Translations under genes and position numbers: made by a program
Source: Isoperla grammatica
Lineage: Eukaryota > Arthropoda > Insecta > Plecoptera > Perlodidae
NCBI GenBank assembly: GCA_945910005.1
Contig: OX246741.1
Span: 47,584,239 to 47,648,238, forward strand
Direction of reading: 5' to 3'
Length of the DNA stretch: 64,000 nucleotides
Notes under the pieces: generated by a model
Seen by the model: the letters and a program-made list of their open reading frames with translations, nothing else
What the model was told of the DNA's origin: nothing
Databases searched by the model: none
Part shown: positions 10,904 to 23,892 of the stretch, one piece after another
How the letters are laid out: the number at the start of each line of letters is the position of its first letter
How positions within the stretch are numbered: the stretch's first letter is position 1

Positions 10904-13900
10904 GACACACAGCGTTATACACCCTGAGTCTGCACTGCACCTAGGTAGTATCTAATACAGGACTCTGTTACCTTCGAGCGGAGCATAAACGTGCTGCAAG
11001 ACACGCCGCACACAAGCAACAGAAGGAGATAGACGAGATGAAGGTGAGTGAGTGTGACATACAGCGTTATACACCCTGAGTCTGCACTGCACCCAGGTAG
11101 TATCTAATACAGGACTCTGTTACCTTCGAGCGGAGCATAAACGTGCTGCAAGACGCCGCACACAAGCAACAGAAGGAGATAGACGAGATGAAGGTGAGTG
11201 AGTTGTGTCATACAGCGTTATACACCCTGAGTCTGCACTGCACCCAGGTAGTATCTAATACAGGACTCTGTTACCTTCGAGCGGAGCATAAACGTGCTGC
11301 AAGACACGCCGCACACAAGCAACAGAAGGAGATAGACGAGATGAAGGTGAGTGAGTGTGTCATACAGCGTTATACACCCTGAGTCTGCACTGCACCCAGG
11401 TAGTATCTAATACAGGACTCTGTTACCTTCGAGCGGAGCATAAACGTGCTGCAAGACGCCGCACACAAGCAACAGAAGGAGATAGACGAGATGAAGGTGA
11501 GTGAGTGTGTCATACAGCGTTATACACCCTGAGTCTGCACTGCACCCAGGTAGTATCTAATACAGGACTCTGTTACCTTCGAGCGGAGCATAAACGTGCT
11601 GCAAGACACGCCGCACACAAGCAACAGAAGGAGATAGACGAGATGAAGGTGAGTGAGTGTGTCATACAGCGTTATACACCCTGAGTCTGCACTGCACCCA
11701 GGTAGTATCTAATACAGGACTCTGTTACCTTCGAGCGGAGCATAAACGTGCTGCAAGACGCCGCACACAAGCAACAGAAGGAGATAGACGAGATGAAGGT
11801 GAGTGAGTGTGTCATACAGCGTTATACACCCTGAGTCTGCACTGCACCCAGGTAGTATCTAATACAGGACTCTGTTACCTTCGAGCGGAGCATAAACGTG
11901 CTGCAAGACACGCCGCACACAAGCAACAGAAGGAGATAGACGAGATGAAGGTGAGTGAGTGTGACATACAGCGTTATACACCCTGAGTCTGCACTGCACC
12001 CAGGTAGTATCTAATACAGGACTCTGTTACCTTCGAGCGGAGCATAAACGTGCTGCAAGACGCCGCACACAAGCAACAGAAGGAGATAGACGAGATGAAG
12101 GTGAGTGAGTGTGTCATACAGCGTTATACACCCTGAGTCTGCACTGCACCCAGGTAGTATCTAATACAGGACTCTGTTACCTTCGAGCGGAGCATAAACG
12201 TGCTGCAAGACACGCCGCACACAAGCAACAGAAGGAGATAGACGAGATGAAGGTGAGTGAGTGTGTCATACAGCGTTATACACCCTGAGTCTGCACTGCA
12301 CCCAGGTAGTATCTAATACAGGACTCTGTTACCTTCGAGCGGAGCATAAACGTGCTGCAAGACACGCCGCACACAAGCAACAGAAGGAGATAGACGAGAT
12401 GAAGGTGAGTGAGTGTGTCATACAGCGTTATACACCCTGAGTCTGCACTGCACCCAGGTAGTATCTAATACAGGACTCTGTTACCTTCGAGCGGAGCATA
12501 AACGTGCTGCAAGACACGCCGCACACAAGCAACAGAAGGAGATAGACGAGATGAAGGTGAGTGAGTGTGTCATACAGCGTTATACACCCTGAGTCTGCAC
12601 TGCACCCAGGTAGTATCTAATACAGGACTCTGTTACCTTCGAGCGGAGCATAAACGTGCTGCAAGACACGCCGCACACAAGCAACAGAAGGAGATAGACG
12701 AGATGAAGGTGAGTGAGTGTGTTATACAGCGTTATACACCCTGAGTCTGCACTGCACCCAGGTAGTATCTAATAGAGGACTCTGTTACCTTCGAGCGGAG
12801 CATAAACGTGCTGCAAGACACGCCGCACACAAGCAACAGAAGGAGATAGACGAGATGAAGGTGAGTGAGTGTGGCATACAGCGTTATACACCCTGAGTCT
12901 GCACTGCACCCAGGTAGTATCTAATACAGGACTCTGTTACCTTCGAGCGGAGCATAAACGTGCTGCAAGACGCCGCACACAAGCAACAGAAGGAGATAGA
13001 CGAGATGAAGGTGAGTGAGTGTGTCATACAGCGTTATACACCCTGAGTCTGCACTGCACCCAGGTAGTATCTAATACAGGACTCTGTTACCTTCGAGCGG
13101 AGCATAAACGTGCTGCAAGACACGCCGCACACAAGCAACAAAAGGAGATAGACGAGATGAAGGTGAGTGAGTGTGACATACAGCGTTATACACCCTGAGT
13201 CTGCACTGCACCCAGGTAGTATCTAATACAGGACTCTGTTACCTTCGAGCGGAGCATAAACGTGCTGCAAGACACGCCGCACACAAGCAACAGAAGGAGA
13301 TAGACGAGATGAAGGTGAGTGAGTGTGACATACAGCGTTATACACCCTGAGTCTGCACTGCACCCAGGTAGTATCTAATACAGGACTCTGTTACCTTCGA
13401 GCGGAGCATAAACGTGCTGCAAGACGCCGCACACAAGCAACAGAAGGAGATAGACGAGATGAAGGTGAGTGAGTGTGTCATACAGCGTTATACACACTGA
13501 GTCTGCACTGCACCCAGGTAGTATCTAATACAGGACTCTGTTACCTTCGAGCGGAGCATTAACGTGCTGCAAGACGCCGCACACCAAGCAACAGAAGGAG
13601 ATAGACGAGATGAAGGTGAGTGAGTGTGTCATACAGCGTTATACACCCTGAGTCTGCACTGCACCCAGGTAGTATCTAATACAGGACTCTGTTACCTTCG
13701 AGCGGAGCATAAACGTGCTGCAAGACACGCCGCACACAAGCAACAGAAGGAGATAGACGAGATGAAGGTGAGTGAGTGTGTCATACAGCGTTATACACCC
13801 TGAGTCTGCACTGCAACCCAGGTAGTATCTAATACAGGACTCTGTTACCCTTCGAGCGGAGCATAAACGTGCTGCAAGACACGCCGCACACAAGCAACAG

Positions 13901-16900
13901 AAGGAGATAGACGAGATGAAGGTGAGTGAGTGTGTCATACAGCGTTATACACCCTGAGTCTGCACTGCACCCAGGTAGTATCTAATACAGGACTCTGTTA
14001 CCTTCGAGCGGAGCATAAACGTGCTGCAAGACACGCCGCACACAAGCAACAGAAGGAGATAGACGAGATGAAGGTGAGTGAGTGTGTCATACAGCGTTAT
14101 ACACCCTGAGTCTGCACTGCACCCAGGTAGTATCTAATACAGGACTCTGTTACCTTCGAGCGGAGCATAAACGTGCTGCAAGACACGCCGCACACAAGCA
14201 ACAGAAGGAGATAGACGAGATAAAGGTGAGTGAGTGTGACATACAGCGTTATACACCCTGAGTCTGCACTGCACCCAGGTAGTATCTAATACAGGACTCT
14301 GTTACCTTCGAGCGGAGCATAAACGTGCTGCAAGACGCGCCGCACACAAGCAACAGAAGGAGATAGACGAGATGAAGGTGAGTGAGTGTGTCATACAGCG
14401 TTATACACCCTGAGTCTGCACTGCACCCAGGTAGTATCTAATACAGGACTCTGTTACCTTCGAGCGGAGCATAAACGTGCTGCAAGACACGCCGCACACA
14501 AGCAACAGAAGGAGATAGACGAGATGAAGGTGAGTGAGTGTGACATACAGCGTTATACACCCTGAGTCTGCACTGCACCCAGGTAGTATCTAATACAGGA
14601 CTCTGTTACCTTCGAGCGGAGCATAAACGTGCTGCAAGACACGCCGCACACAAGCAACAGAAGGAGATAGACGAGATGAAGGTGAGTGAGTGTGACATAC
14701 AGCGTTATACACCCTGAGTCTGCACTGCACCCAGGTAGTATCTAATACAGGACTCTGTTACCTTCGAGCGGAGCATAAACGTGCTGCAAGACACGCCGCA
14801 CACAAGCAACAGAAGGAGATAGACGAGATGAAGGTGAGTGAGTGTGTCATACAGCGTTATACACCCTGAGTCTGCACTGCACCCAGGTAGTATCTAATAC
14901 AGGACTCTGTTACCTTCGAGCGGAGCATAAACGTGCTGCAAGACGCCGCACACAAGCAACAGAAGGAGATAGACGAGATGAAGGTGAGTGAGTGTGTCAT
15001 ACAGCGTTATACACCCTGAGTCTGCACTGCACCCAGGTAGTATCTAATACATGACTCTGTTACCTTCGAGCGGAGCATAAACGTGCTGCAAGACACGCCG
15101 CACACAAGCAACAGAAGGAGATAGACGAGATGAAGGTGAGTGAGTGTGTCATACAGCGTTATACACCCTGAGTCTGCACTGCACCCAGGTAGTATCTAAT
15201 ACAGGACTCTGTTACCTTCGAGCGGAGCATAAACGTGCTGCAAGACACGCCGCACACAAGCAACAAAAGGAGATAGACGAGATGAAGGTGAGTGAGTGTG
15301 TCATACAGCGTTATACACCCTGAGTCTGCACTGCACCCAGGTAGTATCTAATACAGGACTCTGTTACCTTCGAGCGGAGCATAAACGTGCTGCAAGACGC
15401 CGCACACAAGCAACAGAAGGAGATAGACGAGATGAAGGTGAGTGAGTGTGACATACAGCGTTATACACCCTGAGTCTGCACTGCACCCAGGTAGTATCTA
15501 ATACATGACTCTGTTACCTTCGAGCGGAGCATAAACGTGCTGCAAGACACGCCGCACACAAGCAACAGAAGGAGATAGACGAGATGAAGGTGAGTGAGTG
15601 TGTCATACAGCGTTATACACCCTGAGTCTGCACTGCACCCAGGTAGTATCTAATACAGGACTCTGTTACCTTCGAGCGGAGCATAAACGTGCTGCAAGAC
15701 GCCGCACACAAGCAACAGAAGGAGATAGACGAGATGAAGGTGAGTGAGTGTGTCATACAGCGTTATGTTCCCTGAGTCTGCACTGCACCCAGGTAGTATC
15801 TAATACAGGACTCTGTTACCTTCGAGCGGAGCATAAACGTGCTGCAAGACACGCCGCACACAAGCAACAGAAGGAGATAGACGAGATGAAGGTGAGTGAG
15901 TGTGTCATACAGCGTTATACACCCTGAGTCTGCACTGCACCCAGGTAGTATCTAATACAGGACTCTGTTACCTTCGAGCGGAGCATAAACGTGCTGCAAG
16001 ACACGCCGCACACAAGCAACAAAAGGAGATAGACGAGATGAAGGTGAGTGAGTGTGTTATACAGCGTTATACACCCTGAGTCTGCACTGCACCCAGGTAG
16101 TATCTAATACATGACTCTGTTACCTTCGAGCGGAGCATAAACGTGCTGCAAGACACGCCGCACACAAGCAACAGAAGGAGATAGACGAGATGAAGGTGAG
16201 TGAGTGTGTCATACAGCGTTATACACCCTGAGTCTGCACTGCACCCAGGTAGTATCTAATACAGGACTCTGTTACCTTCGAGCGGAGCATAAACGTGCTG
16301 CAAGACACGCCGCACACAAGCAACAGAAGGAGATAGACGAGATGAAGGTGAGTGAGTGTGTCATACAGCGTTATACACCCTGAGTCTGCACTGCACCCAG
16401 GTAGTATCTAATACAGGACTCTGTTACCTTCGAGCGGAGCATAAACGTGCTGCAAGACGCCGCACACAAGCAACAGAAGGAGATAGACGAGATGAAGGTG
16501 AGTGAGTGTGTCATACAGCGTTATATACCCTGAGTCTGCACTGCACCCAGGTAGTATCTAATACAGGACTCTGTTACCTTCGAGCGGAGCATAAACGTGC
16601 TGCAAGACACGCCGCACACAAGCAACAGAAGGAGATAGACGAGATGAAGGTGAGTGAGTGTGACATACAGCGTTATACACCCTGAGTCTGCACTGCACCC
16701 AGGTAGTATCTAATACAGGACTCTGTTACCTTCGAGCGGAGCATAAACGTGCTGCAAGACGCCGCACACAAGCAACAGAAGGAGATAGACGAGATGAAGG
16801 TGAGTGAGTGTGTCATACAGCGTTATACACCCTGAGTCTGCACTGCACCCAGGTAGTATCTAATACAGGACTCTGTTACCTTCGAGCGGAGCGTAAACGT

Positions 16901-18660
16901 GCTGCAAGACACGCCGCACACAAGCAACAGAAGGAGATAGACGAGATGAAGGTGAGTGAGTGTGTCATACAGCGTTATACACCCTGAGTCTGCACTGCAC
17001 CCAGGTAGTATCTAATACAGGACTCTGTTACCTTCGAGCGGAGCATAAACGTGCTGCAAGACACGCCGCACACAAGCAACAGAAGGAGATAGACGAGATG
17101 AAGGTGAGTGAGTGTGACATACAGCGTTATACACCTTGAGTCTGCACTGCACCCAGGTAGTATCTAATACAGGACTCTGTTACCTTCGAGCGGAGCATAA
17201 ACGTGCTGCAAGACACGCCGCACACAAGCAACAGAAGGAGATAGACGAGATGAAGGTGAGTGGGTGTGTCATACAGCGTTATACACCCTGAGTCTGCACT
17301 GCACCCAGGTAGTATCTAATACAGGACTCTGTTACCTTCGAGCGGAGCATAAACGTGCTGCAAGACGCCGCACACAAGCAACAGAAGGAGATAGACGAGA
17401 TGAAGGTGAGTGAGTGTGACATACAGCGTTATACACCCTGAGTCTGCACTGCACCCAGGTAGTATCTAATACAGGACTCTGTTACCTTCGAGCGGAGCAT
17501 AAACGTGCTGCAAGACACGCCGCACACAAGCAACAGAAGGAGATAGACGAGATGAAGGTGAGTGAGTGTGTCATACAGCGTTATATACCCTGAGTCTGCA
17601 CTGCACCCAGGTAGTATCTAATACAGGACTCTGTTACCTTCGAGCGGAGCATAAACGTGCTGCAAGACGCGCCGCACACAAGCAACAGAAGGAGATAGAC
17701 GAGATGAAGGTGAGTGAGTGTGTCATACAGCGTTATACACCCTGAGTCTGCACTGCACCCAGGTAGTATCTAATACAGGACTCTGTTACCTTCGAGCGGA
17801 GCATAAACGTGCTGCAAGACACGCCGCACACAAGCAACAGAAGGAGATAGACGAGATGAAGGTGAGTGAGTGTGTCATACAGCGTTATACACCCTGAGTC
17901 TGCACTGCACCCAGGTAGTATCTAATACAGGACTCTGTTACCTTCGAGCGGAGCATAAACGTGCTGCAAGACACGCCGCACACAAGCAACAGAAGGAGAT
18001 AGACGAGATGAAGGTGAGTGAGTGTGTCATACAGCGTTATACACCCTGAGTCTGCACTGCACCCAGGTAGTATCTAATACAGGACTCTGTTACCTTCGAG
18101 CGGAGCATAAACGTGCTGCAAGACGCCGCACACAAGCAACAGAAGGAGATAGACGAGATGAAGGTGAGTGAGTGTGTCATACAGCGTTATACACCCTGAG
18201 TCTGCTCTGCACCCAGGTAGTATCTAATACAGGACTCTGTTACCTTCGAGCGGAGCATAAACGTGCTGCAAGACACGCCGCACACAAGCAACAGAAGGAG
18301 ATAGACGAGATGAAGGTGAGTGAGTGTGTCATACAGCGTTATACACCCTGAGTCTGCACTGCACCCAGGTAGTATCTAATACAGGACTCTGTTACCTTCG
18401 AGCGGAGCATAAACGTGCTGCAAGACACGCCGCACACAAGCAACAGAAGGAGATAGACGAGATGAAGGTGAGTGAGTGTGTCATACAGCGTTATACACCC
18501 TGAGTCTGCTCTGCACCCAGGTAGTATCTAATACAGGACTCTGTTACCTTCGAGCGGAGCATAAACGTGCTGCAAGACACGCCGCACACAAGCAACAGAA
18601 GGAGATAGACGAGATGAAGGTGAGTGAGTGTGTCATACAGCGTTATACACCCTGAGTCTG
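10904..18660 (+). repeat. Array I, right block: about 51 copies of the 150/152-bp unit
   Basis: It resumes with gcgttatacacc, exactly where the left block stopped, and runs to the word ccctgagtctg at 18660. The first complete exon copy starts at 10971 and the last at 18537. Both 81-nt (frame-neutral, 27 codons) and 83-nt (+2) exon copies occur, all with gtgagt donors. Sporadic variants (caacaaaagg, atacatgact, gagataaagg, gttatgttcc) mark individual units and suggest repeated unequal exchange. Confidence 0.95.
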
Positions 18661-18984
18661 CACCCTGGTACAGTTCGCTTATGGCAAAGAACTTTGTACA
18701 GCCGCTTTGAAGGGTAAGTAAGGCTGGACTCTCGCCATCAGCTTCGATCGGTGAACCTAACGGTGCTATATCTATCTCTCCTATTGATCACGGTGACCTG
18801 GGAAAACAAATTTCGTCTACTTTAAACTATTCTTTTCCTTGAATTATATGATTATTTTGTACACTCCTTAAAATAGCTTGAAATTATCTCAACACTCATA
18901 TATCGTATTTTAACATTTTCATTGTTTTCTAGTTTCTACACACACAACTGTACTGGGCTCTCTATTTGCATATTTTTCTTTCAG
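18661..18984. other. Remaining intron B-C before exon C
   Basis: Non-repetitive intron sequence ending in a T-rich tract and the exon C acceptor. It starts abruptly after the last array I unit with caccctggtacag. No further feature was seen. Confidence 0.5.
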
Positions 18985-19100
18985 ACTGTCAACAAAGAAG
19001 CTTTTGGCATCCGAGACAGGACCAAAGGGACACTGGTCCACCAGGAGGACAGAGCTATTCATTGGGGACAGGTCCGCGACCGTAAACTGGCAGAGTACAG
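18985..19100 (+). CDS. ODAD3: ODAD3-like exon C
   Basis: The acceptor is tttctttcag and the donor gagtacag|gtggga. It is 116 nt, entering in phase 0 and leaving two bases (AG) of a split Arg codon. The peptide runs from TVNKEAFGIRDR to VRDRKLAEYR and is consistent with the rod region of the family. The split codon is completed by the first base after any acceptor of array II, giving ...AEYR-GLVEERKLE. This exon is not duplicated. Confidence 0.7.
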
Positions 19101-20114
19101 GTGGGACTGATTGCTTGCTTGCTTACTTGCTTACTTGCTTGCTTGCTCGCTTGCTTCCTTACTTGCTTGCTTGCTTACTTGCTTGCTTGCTTTTTTGCTT
19201 ACTTGCTTGCTTGCTTGCTTACTTGATTGATTGTTATAATGTTTCTAGTCGTTACACTGGACTTTAATTTGCTGAGGGTTCTTTTCAATGTCTAAAAAAG
19301 TCACTCCGCTCCTAGAAGTGCAAGCTCTTAATTCTTACAAAAGTTGTTATTAGTTAAAGCTAGGGTAAAGTGCATTTACAATGGCTTGAATACTGCGTTG
19401 TTTCGGAGAGTTCCTCGGTGTTGTGGAAGGCTTTTCTAAGAAGGTATACATGCAGTTATCTCACTTGTCCGAACAAACATATGGCTTTCCGCTTTACTCT
19501 TTCCAATTCAAATAACATTTTCATCAATTTTATTTTCAGGCTGTAATATTATTAGTTGAGATCAATTTAGTGGCTTCCGTGTGGTCAGATCCCTCTCAGC
19601 CCTATGTGACATGTGACCCATGCAAGCCCAAGGTTATAATACAATCCCCAAGGTATCCCGGTGTTTCGTTTTTTATGATGGTTGCCCTAAATGCACTGAA
19701 TTTCATTTATGTTATCTGTTAAGTTGGCAACCTTTGACTGATTTTGACAACTTTGTACTGATGCTTAAAGTGACTTGCAGTACAACATAATGTGCACACT
19801 GAATATATTGGTATATCCTATTTACCCTAGAAAAACTTTAATATACCCCAATTAAATACATTATTCCAAATATTCAAACAAAAGTTAATCATATTTTGAG
19901 TATTATTAATATTCCTTTTGGTGTATTTATTGCCTAGATCGCTCTAAAAGCCATCTTGAGGATAAAAAAATACTCCAACACAGACCCCTTATAATGGCGT
20001 AGCAAAGTGCAAAATATTCGAAAATCTCGAAGTTGCCCATATATTCAGTTTTTAAATTATGTTTACCGAACTCCGATTCTGTTATGTTGCCAACCCTAAA
20101 CCTTATGTTCTGAT
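19101..20114. other. Intron C-D, 5' part
   Basis: It opens with a (GCTT/ACTT)n microsatellite at about 19109-19228 (units cttgcttgcttact). The remaining sequence is AT-rich and unique, with no exon recognised. It ends where the first acceptor of array II begins. Confidence 0.6.
19109..19228 (+). repeat. (TTGC/TTAC) microsatellite
   Basis: A near-continuous tetranucleotide repeat of cttg and ctta units with a few interruptions, immediately after the exon C donor. Confidence 0.9.
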
Positions 20115-22735
20115 GTTCCAGGGGGCTGGTGGAGGAACGCAAGCTGGAGTTACTGGAGCGCCACATCTACATGTCAGCTTGTCTTGTGTTCCAGGGGGCT
20201 GGTGGAGGAACGCAAGCTGGAGTTACTGGAGCGCCACATCTACATGTCAGCTTGTCTTGTGTTCCAGGGGGCTGGTGGAGGAACGCAAGCTGGAGTTACT
20301 GGAGCGCCACATCTACATGTCAGCTTGTCTTGTGTTCCAGGGGGCTGGTGGAGGAACGCAAGCTGGAGCTGGAGTTACTGGAAGCCACATCTACATGTCA
20401 GCTTGTCTTGTGTTCCAGGGGGCTGGTGGAGGAACGCAAGCTGGAGTTACTGGAGCGCCACATCTACATGTCAGCTTGTCTTGTGTTCCAGGGGGCTGGT
20501 GGAGGAACGCAAGCTGGAGTTACTGGAGCGCCACATCTACATGTCAGCTTGTCTTGTGTTCCAGGGGGCTGGTGGAGGAACGCAAGCTGGAGCTGGAGTT
20601 ACTGGAAGCCACATCTACATGTCAGCTTGTCTTGTGTTCCAGGGGGCTGGTGGAGGAACGCAAGCTGGAGTTACTGGAGCGCCACATCTACATGTCAGCT
20701 TGTCTTGTGTTCCAGGGGGCTGGTGGAGGAACGCAAGCTGGAGTTACTGGAGCGCCACATCTACATGTCAGCTTGTCTTGTGTTCCAGGGGGCTGGTGGA
20801 GGAACGCAAGCTGGAGCTGGAGTTACTGGAGCGCCACATCTACATGTCAGCTTGTCTTGTGTTCCAGGGGGCTGGTGGAGGAACGCAAGCTGGAGTTACT
20901 GGAGCGCCACATCTACATGTCAGCTTGTCTTGTGTTCCAGGAGGCTGGTGGAGGAACGCAAGCTGGAGCTGGAGTAACTGGAGCGCCACATCTACATGTC
21001 AGCTTGTCTTGTGTCCCAGGGGGCTGGTGGAGGAACGCAAGCTGGAGCTGGAGTTACTGGAGCGCCACATCTACATGTCAGCTTGTCTTGTGTTCCAGGG
21101 GGCTGGTGGAGGAACGCAAGCTGGAGCTGGAGTTACTGGAGCGCCACATCTACATGTCAGCTTGTCTTGTGTTCCAGGGGGCTGGTGGAGGAACGCAAGC
21201 TGGAGTTACTGGAGCGCCACATCTACATGTCAGCTTGTCTTGTGTTCCAGGGGGCTGGTGGAGGAACGCTAGCTGTAGTTACTGGAGCGCCACATCTACA
21301 TGTCAGCTTGTCTTGTGTTCCAGGGGGCTGGTGGAGGAACGCAAGCTGGAGTTACTGGAGCGCCACATCTATATGTCAGCTTGTCTTGTGTTCCAGGGGG
21401 CTGGTGGAGGAACGCAAGCTGTAGCTGGAGTTACTGGAGCGCCACATCTACATGTCAGCTTGTCTTGTGTTCCAGGGGGCTGGTGGAGGAACGCAAGCTG
21501 GAGTTACTGGAGCGCCACATCTACATGTCAGCTTGTCTTGTGTTCCAGGGGGCTGGTGGAGGAACGCAAGCTGGAGTTACTGGAGCGCCACATCTATATG
21601 TCAGCTTGTCTTGTGTTCCAGGGGGCTGGTGGAGGAACGCAAGCTGGAGCTGGAGTTACTGGAGCGCCACATCTACATGTCAGCTTGTCTTGTGTTCCAG
21701 GGGGCTGGTGGAGGAACGCTAGCTGTAGTTACTGGAGCGCCACATCTACATGTCAGCTTGTCTTGTGTTCCAGGGGGCTGGTGGAGGAACGCAAGCTGGA
21801 GTTACTGGAGCGCCACATCTACATGTCAGCTAGTCTTGTGTTCCAGGGGGCTGGTGGAGGAACGCAAGCTGGAGCTGGAGTTACTGGAGCGCCACATCTA
21901 CATGCCAGCTTGTCTTGTGTTCCAGGGGGCTGGTGGAGGAATGCAAGCTGGAGTTACTGGAGCGCCACATCTACATGTCAGCTTGTCTTGTGTTCCAGGG
22001 GGCTGGTGGAGGAACGCAAGCTGGAGTTACTGGAGCGCCACATCTACATGTCAGCTTGTCTTGTGTTCCAGGGGGCTGGTGGAGGAACGCAAGCTGGAGT
22101 TACTGGAGCGCCACATCTACATGTCAGCTTGTCTTGTGTTCCAGGGGGCTGGTGGAGGAACGCAAGCTGGAGTTACTGGAGCGCCACATCTACATGTCAG
22201 CTTGTCTTGTGTTCCAGGGGGCTGGTGGAGGAACGCAAGCTGGAGCTGGAGTTACTGGAGCGCCACATCTACATGTCAGCTTGTCTTGTGTTCCAGGGGG
22301 CTGGTGGAGGAACGCAAGCTGGAGTTACTGGAGCGCCACATCTACATTTCAGCTTGTCTTGTGTTCCAGGGGGCTGGTGGAGGAACGCAAGCTGGAGCTG
22401 GAGTTACTGGAGCGCCACATCTACATGTCAGCTTGTCTTGTGTTCCAGAGGGCTGGTGGAGGAACGCAAGCTGGAGCTGGAGTTACTGGAGCGCTACATC
22501 TACATGTCAGCTTGTCTTGTGTTCCAGGGGGCTGGTGGAGGAACGCAAGCTGGAGCTGGAGTTACTGGAGCGCCACATCTACATGTCAGCTTGTCTTGTG
22601 TTCCAGGGGGCTGGTGGAGGAACGCAAGCTGGAGCTGGAGTTACTGGAGCGCCACATCTACATGTCAGCTTGTCTTGTGTTCCAGGGGGCTGGTGGAGGA
22701 ACGCAAGCTGGAGCTGGAGTTACTGGAGCGCCACA
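20115..22735 (+). repeat. Array II: 35 copies of a 73/78/79-bp unit derived from the exon D acceptor and 5' end
   Basis: The last base of the acceptor cag falls at 20121, 20194, 20267, 20340, 20418 and so on to 22685. That makes 35 acceptors including the functional one. Each unit has tcttgtgttccag, then ggggctggtggaggaacgca and the exon codons to cgccacatctac, then atgtcagcttg. A six-base ctggag is present or absent, giving 79 or 73 bp; two units are 78 bp. All units preserve a pyrimidine-rich acceptor, but none offers a matching donor. Period lengths of 73 and 79 are both 1 modulo 3, yet the unit has no stop in any forward frame. One reading frame is therefore open from 20059 to 22917. Confidence 0.95.
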
Positions 22736-22876
22736 TCTTCCCGGTGGGTCGACCGCTGACTCATCAGGACTCTGAGACCAGCGAGTCCGAACTGAAGGAT
22801 CACGCTGAGCAGAACGCGACCAACCTCAACATTGAGAGACTCGAGTCGGCTTTCGTCGTCCTCAAGGAGTGCACGG
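22686..22876 (+). CDS. ODAD3: ODAD3-like exon D (parent of array II)
   Basis: The acceptor cag at 22683-22685 is the last of 35 near-identical acceptors. The donor is acgg|gtacga. The exon is 191 nt and splits codons at both ends. The peptide begins GLVEERKLELELLERHIF and ends VVLKECT. The terminal Gly codon is split and completed by exon E to make LKECTGVTEIEE, the family signature. Acceptors further upstream could extend this exon. The one at 20265-20267 is in the same frame and open through to 22876. Confidence 0.75.
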
Positions 22877-23591
22877 GTACGACACTCAGTGGCGTAACTA
22901 AGGGGGGGGGGGGTTAGGCGGCTTAACCCCCCCCCCCCCCCCCAAATTACATCGAGAATGATTTTACTTAATACTACATTTACTTAATACCGGTACTATA
23001 TATTATTTTCATTCGTAAATTCGTTCTTACCGATCGGTCCCTGAAACGATTTGAAAACTAAAGATATGTTTGAAGAGCCCTTAAAAACTACAATTGGGGA
23101 TTTTATCCAAATTTTATTATTAGGCCTTTATTTGCAACAGAATACAAATTCCACTAGTGCAATTACAATATTCATAGGTTGCGCGTACGTCACATCTTTG
23201 CGCGTGGCCACATTTGTGATCAAACTTTGACGTTGCCATGGAGAAACAATTGAAGGCGGTTGTGGTAGAACACAGAAACTCTTCATTCTTGAAAATCCAG
23301 CCTGCTTTTAAAACAAAATGTGTATGTGTGGTATTTTCTTAATTTTGTATTAATTATGTTTACTTATTACATTCTAAATTAGGCTTATTTATTAAATTTG
23401 AATAGTATTTGCTAATGATCTAGGATTGGTCCTCCTCAATTGTGTCGCAATCATGGCCGCTGTGACGTCACGTGGGAACTATGAATAGACATACACAAAC
23501 AACGGAGAAAAGTATATTTTTTTAAATTTTTATTATTATTATTATTTAATTATTATATATTATTATATATATTATTTGATATTTATTATTT

Positions 23592-23658
<67 letters not shown>

Positions 23659-23669
23659 TATTATTACTA

Positions 23670-23745
<76 letters not shown>

Positions 23746-23892
23746 TGTGGTTTTTGTGTATTTTGTTTCTTTTGGAGAGAACCCCACAGTCAAGCCTTAG
23801 GGCTTAGTGGGATAACAATACATGTCCTATGTATACTTTTGTGTCAATATAACTCTAAAAAAAAAAAAAAAAATTATTGTTGTACTGCGCAG
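22877..23892. other. Intron D-E
   Basis: It holds a MITE-terminus-like cagtggcgtaactaagg at about 22888 with G and C runs, but no matching right end. It also holds a long (ATT)n tract (about 23525-23752) and an A17 run near 23860. No exon was recognised in between. Confidence 0.6.
23525..23752. repeat. (ATT)n microsatellite
   Basis: An almost continuous tatt/att repeat with sparse interruptions. The homopolymeric Asn/Ile/Leu/Phe reading frames on either strand are by-products. Confidence 0.95.

Noticed and set aside
3502..18660. CRISPR-like array
   Set aside because: There is no repeat/spacer alternation. The entire unit is repeated and derives from an exon and its donor in a eukaryotic gene.
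20059..22917. A single 952-codon gene of GGW-rich repeats
   Set aside because: It is the read-through of array II. The unit is copied from the exon D acceptor and coding start, the frame rotates every unit, and the only recognisable protein part is the final exon.
23572..23800. Poly-Asn / poly-Ile / poly-Leu proteins
   Set aside because: Microsatellite (ATT)n translated in different frames.
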